Assembly: GCA_027489475.1 (NCBI GenBank)
Contig: JAIXZQ010000118.1
Coordinates: 1-5,777, forward strand
Direction of reading: 5' to 3'
Length of the DNA: 5,777 bases
Origin: Methylophilus sp.
GTDB lineage: Bacteria > Pseudomonadota > Gammaproteobacteria > Burkholderiales > Methylophilaceae
This document shows, in pieces, positions 5,141 through 5,777 of this stretch (the first letter of the stretch is position 1; every line of letters begins with the position of its first letter). Both the position numbers and the translations under genes were made by a program. Below the pieces are notes generated by a model. That model searched no databases. It worked only from the letters and a program-made list of their open reading frames with translations, and was not told the origin of the DNA.

Positions 5141-5520
5141 GGGGTTGCCTCAATCTGTAGAGCCTCCAACAATAGGCGGCGCATGTGAACAATTGCCCGC
5201 GCAGCCTCCAATAGTTCGGCTTCAGTTTCGGGCGTAACCTGAAGGCTCCCTGAATTTACCGCTTTGGCGAGTTGATTGAGATTATTCCCAATGCGCGATT
5301 GCCCCATCATCGCCAAGAGTCTTGCGAGCGCGACATGATCCTTCACAGGTCGCTTGCCGCGATGCTTGGGCGGGGGCGAGGCAGGGTCGAAAATCCGCCA
5401 GCGGATATAGGTTGACAGAGACATGCCTGCCGCTGCTAATTCGAGGTTCGCCTTTTCCTCAAAGGTCATACGCAGTGAGACAGGATAGAGCGGGTTCTTG
5501 ATAGGCTGACCGCTATCCAT
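5137..5520 (-). CDS. mobC: MobC-type relaxosome accessory protein
   Basis: MobC proteins bind near oriT and help the relaxase melt and nick DNA. I place the start at ATG 5520, giving 127 residues, because GGGAGGG (complement of 5525-5531) lies 4 nt before it. An in-frame TTG at 5535 would overlap that ribosome site and is rejected. Residues 13-44 (PVSLRMTFEEKANLELAAAG, then MSLSTYIRWRIF) look like a ribbon-helix-helix DNA-binding segment: a beta strand followed by two helices. Residues 60-92 carry the MobC signature, ending IGNNLNQLAKAVNSGSL (77-93). A C-terminal helix, 98-123, is suited to oligomerisation. The stop overlaps the relaxase start (ATGA), and the start lies 1 nt after the stop of the upstream 74-residue gene, so the three form one operon. 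Confidence 0.92.
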   Translation of the reverse strand: MDSGQPIKNPLYPVSLRMTFEEKANLELAAAGMSLSTYIRWRIFDPASPPPKHRGKRPVKDHVALARLLAMMGQSRIGNNLNQLAKAVNSGSLQVTPETEAELLEAARAIVHMRRLLLEALQIEATP

Positions 5521-5521
5521 G

Positions 5522-5746
5522 TTACCCTCCCGCAATTCGAGAGGGACGACGCTTGTGTTTGGCAGGTGACTTCGCCTGCCAAATCACAAGGTCTGCTTGC
5601 GATGAAGAGGTTTTGTTGACCTTAGCAGCCGGAATTTTTTCGCCTTTTATAATCGCCAAGGCTGAAGGAGAGCGCTTTAAAGTGTATTCCCAATCTTGTA
5701 ATGCGGCGAATAAATCGTTTGAAGAAACTCCATGGCGGTGCGCCAT
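5522..5746 (-). CDS. Small basic protein, 74 aa, first visible gene of the mob operon
   Basis: The start is fixed: an in-frame TGA lies at 5770-5768, and the only start codon after it is ATG 5746, preceded by GGAG with a short 3-nt gap. The N-terminal half (residues 7-37) is predicted helical, VSSNDLFAALQDWEYTLKRS. The C-terminal half is basic, with KSPAKHKRRPSR (59-70). There is no signal peptide, cysteine or known catalytic motif. I do not recognise a family. Position at the head of mobC-relaxase, with the mobC ribosome site formed from its last codons (GGAGGG at 5530-5525), argues for coupled translation and a role in the relaxosome or in regulation at oriT. The basic tail would suit DNA binding. 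This role is inference. Confidence 0.7.
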   Translation of the reverse strand: MAHRHGVSSNDLFAALQDWEYTLKRSPSALAIIKGEKIPAAKVNKTSSSQADLVIWQAKSPAKHKRRPSRIAGG

Positions 5747-5777
5747 TTTCTCCGAGACATTTTCGGTTCAAGCCAAA

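Noticed and set aside
5521..5535. TTG start for mobC five codons upstream
   Set aside because: The TTG sits in the strong GGGAGGG ribosome site that correctly serves ATG 5520.
5749..5763. Possible oriT arms CCGA/TCGG upstream of the mob operon
   Set aside because: Four-bp arms are too short, and no nick-site consensus is visible before the window ends.
1..5777. CRISPR array, insertion sequence, tRNA or integrase attachment site
   Set aside because: No regularly spaced repeats, transposase frame, terminal inverted repeats or tRNA-like cloverleaf were seen. The only sizeable direct repeat is the relaxase-tail pair.

Overview
The window looks like accessory DNA from a mobilizable plasmid or integrated mobilizable element of an alphaproteobacterium, most likely of the Rhodobacterales or Hyphomicrobiales. 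That assignment rests on the type of relaxase and MobC, on two small plasmid-type proteins near the left end, and on mid-range base composition. It comes from reading the proteins, not from a search. No replication gene, integrase, transposase, tRNA, rRNA or CRISPR array is visible.

Layout, left to right. Positions 1-600 hold two small convergent genes of a kind I associate with plasmid backbones: a 70-residue protein on the plus strand and a 59-residue protein on the minus strand with a perfect AGGAGG ribosome binding site. They meet at a 12-bp stem-loop whose loop holds the stop codon of the minus-strand gene. Positions 605-971 are non-coding and rich in small dyads, many of the form TCAC-n-GTGA, with promoter-like boxes and an operator-like inverted repeat just before the next operon. 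Positions 972-3192 carry a two-gene plus-strand operon, a type IV toxin-antitoxin / abortive infection system of the AbiE class. The AbiEi-type antitoxin/regulator overlaps by 8 nt an AbiEii-type nucleotidyltransferase toxin. The toxin is unusual: its C-terminal part is a WYL-like sensor domain followed by a C2HC zinc-finger-like tail.

Positions 3205-5746 read on the minus strand. From right to left they form a tightly packed mobilization operon: a small basic protein, MobC, the relaxase (ATGA overlap with mobC), then, 42 nt further on, a 163-residue protein with a reduced protein-kinase fold. Beyond the kinase-like gene lies a decayed second copy of the last 22 codons of the relaxase gene, stop codon included. 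The kinase-like gene is therefore bracketed by a direct repeat of relaxase 3' ends. This suggests that cargo was loaded behind the relaxase by recombination between related mobilization modules.

How the parts fit: MobC and the relaxase would process an oriT, probably just right of the window, so that a helper conjugative system can transfer the element. The AbiE pair would stabilise the element or protect the host from phage. The most novel items are the AbiEii-WYL-zinc finger architecture and the small kinase-like cargo gene between duplicated relaxase tails.
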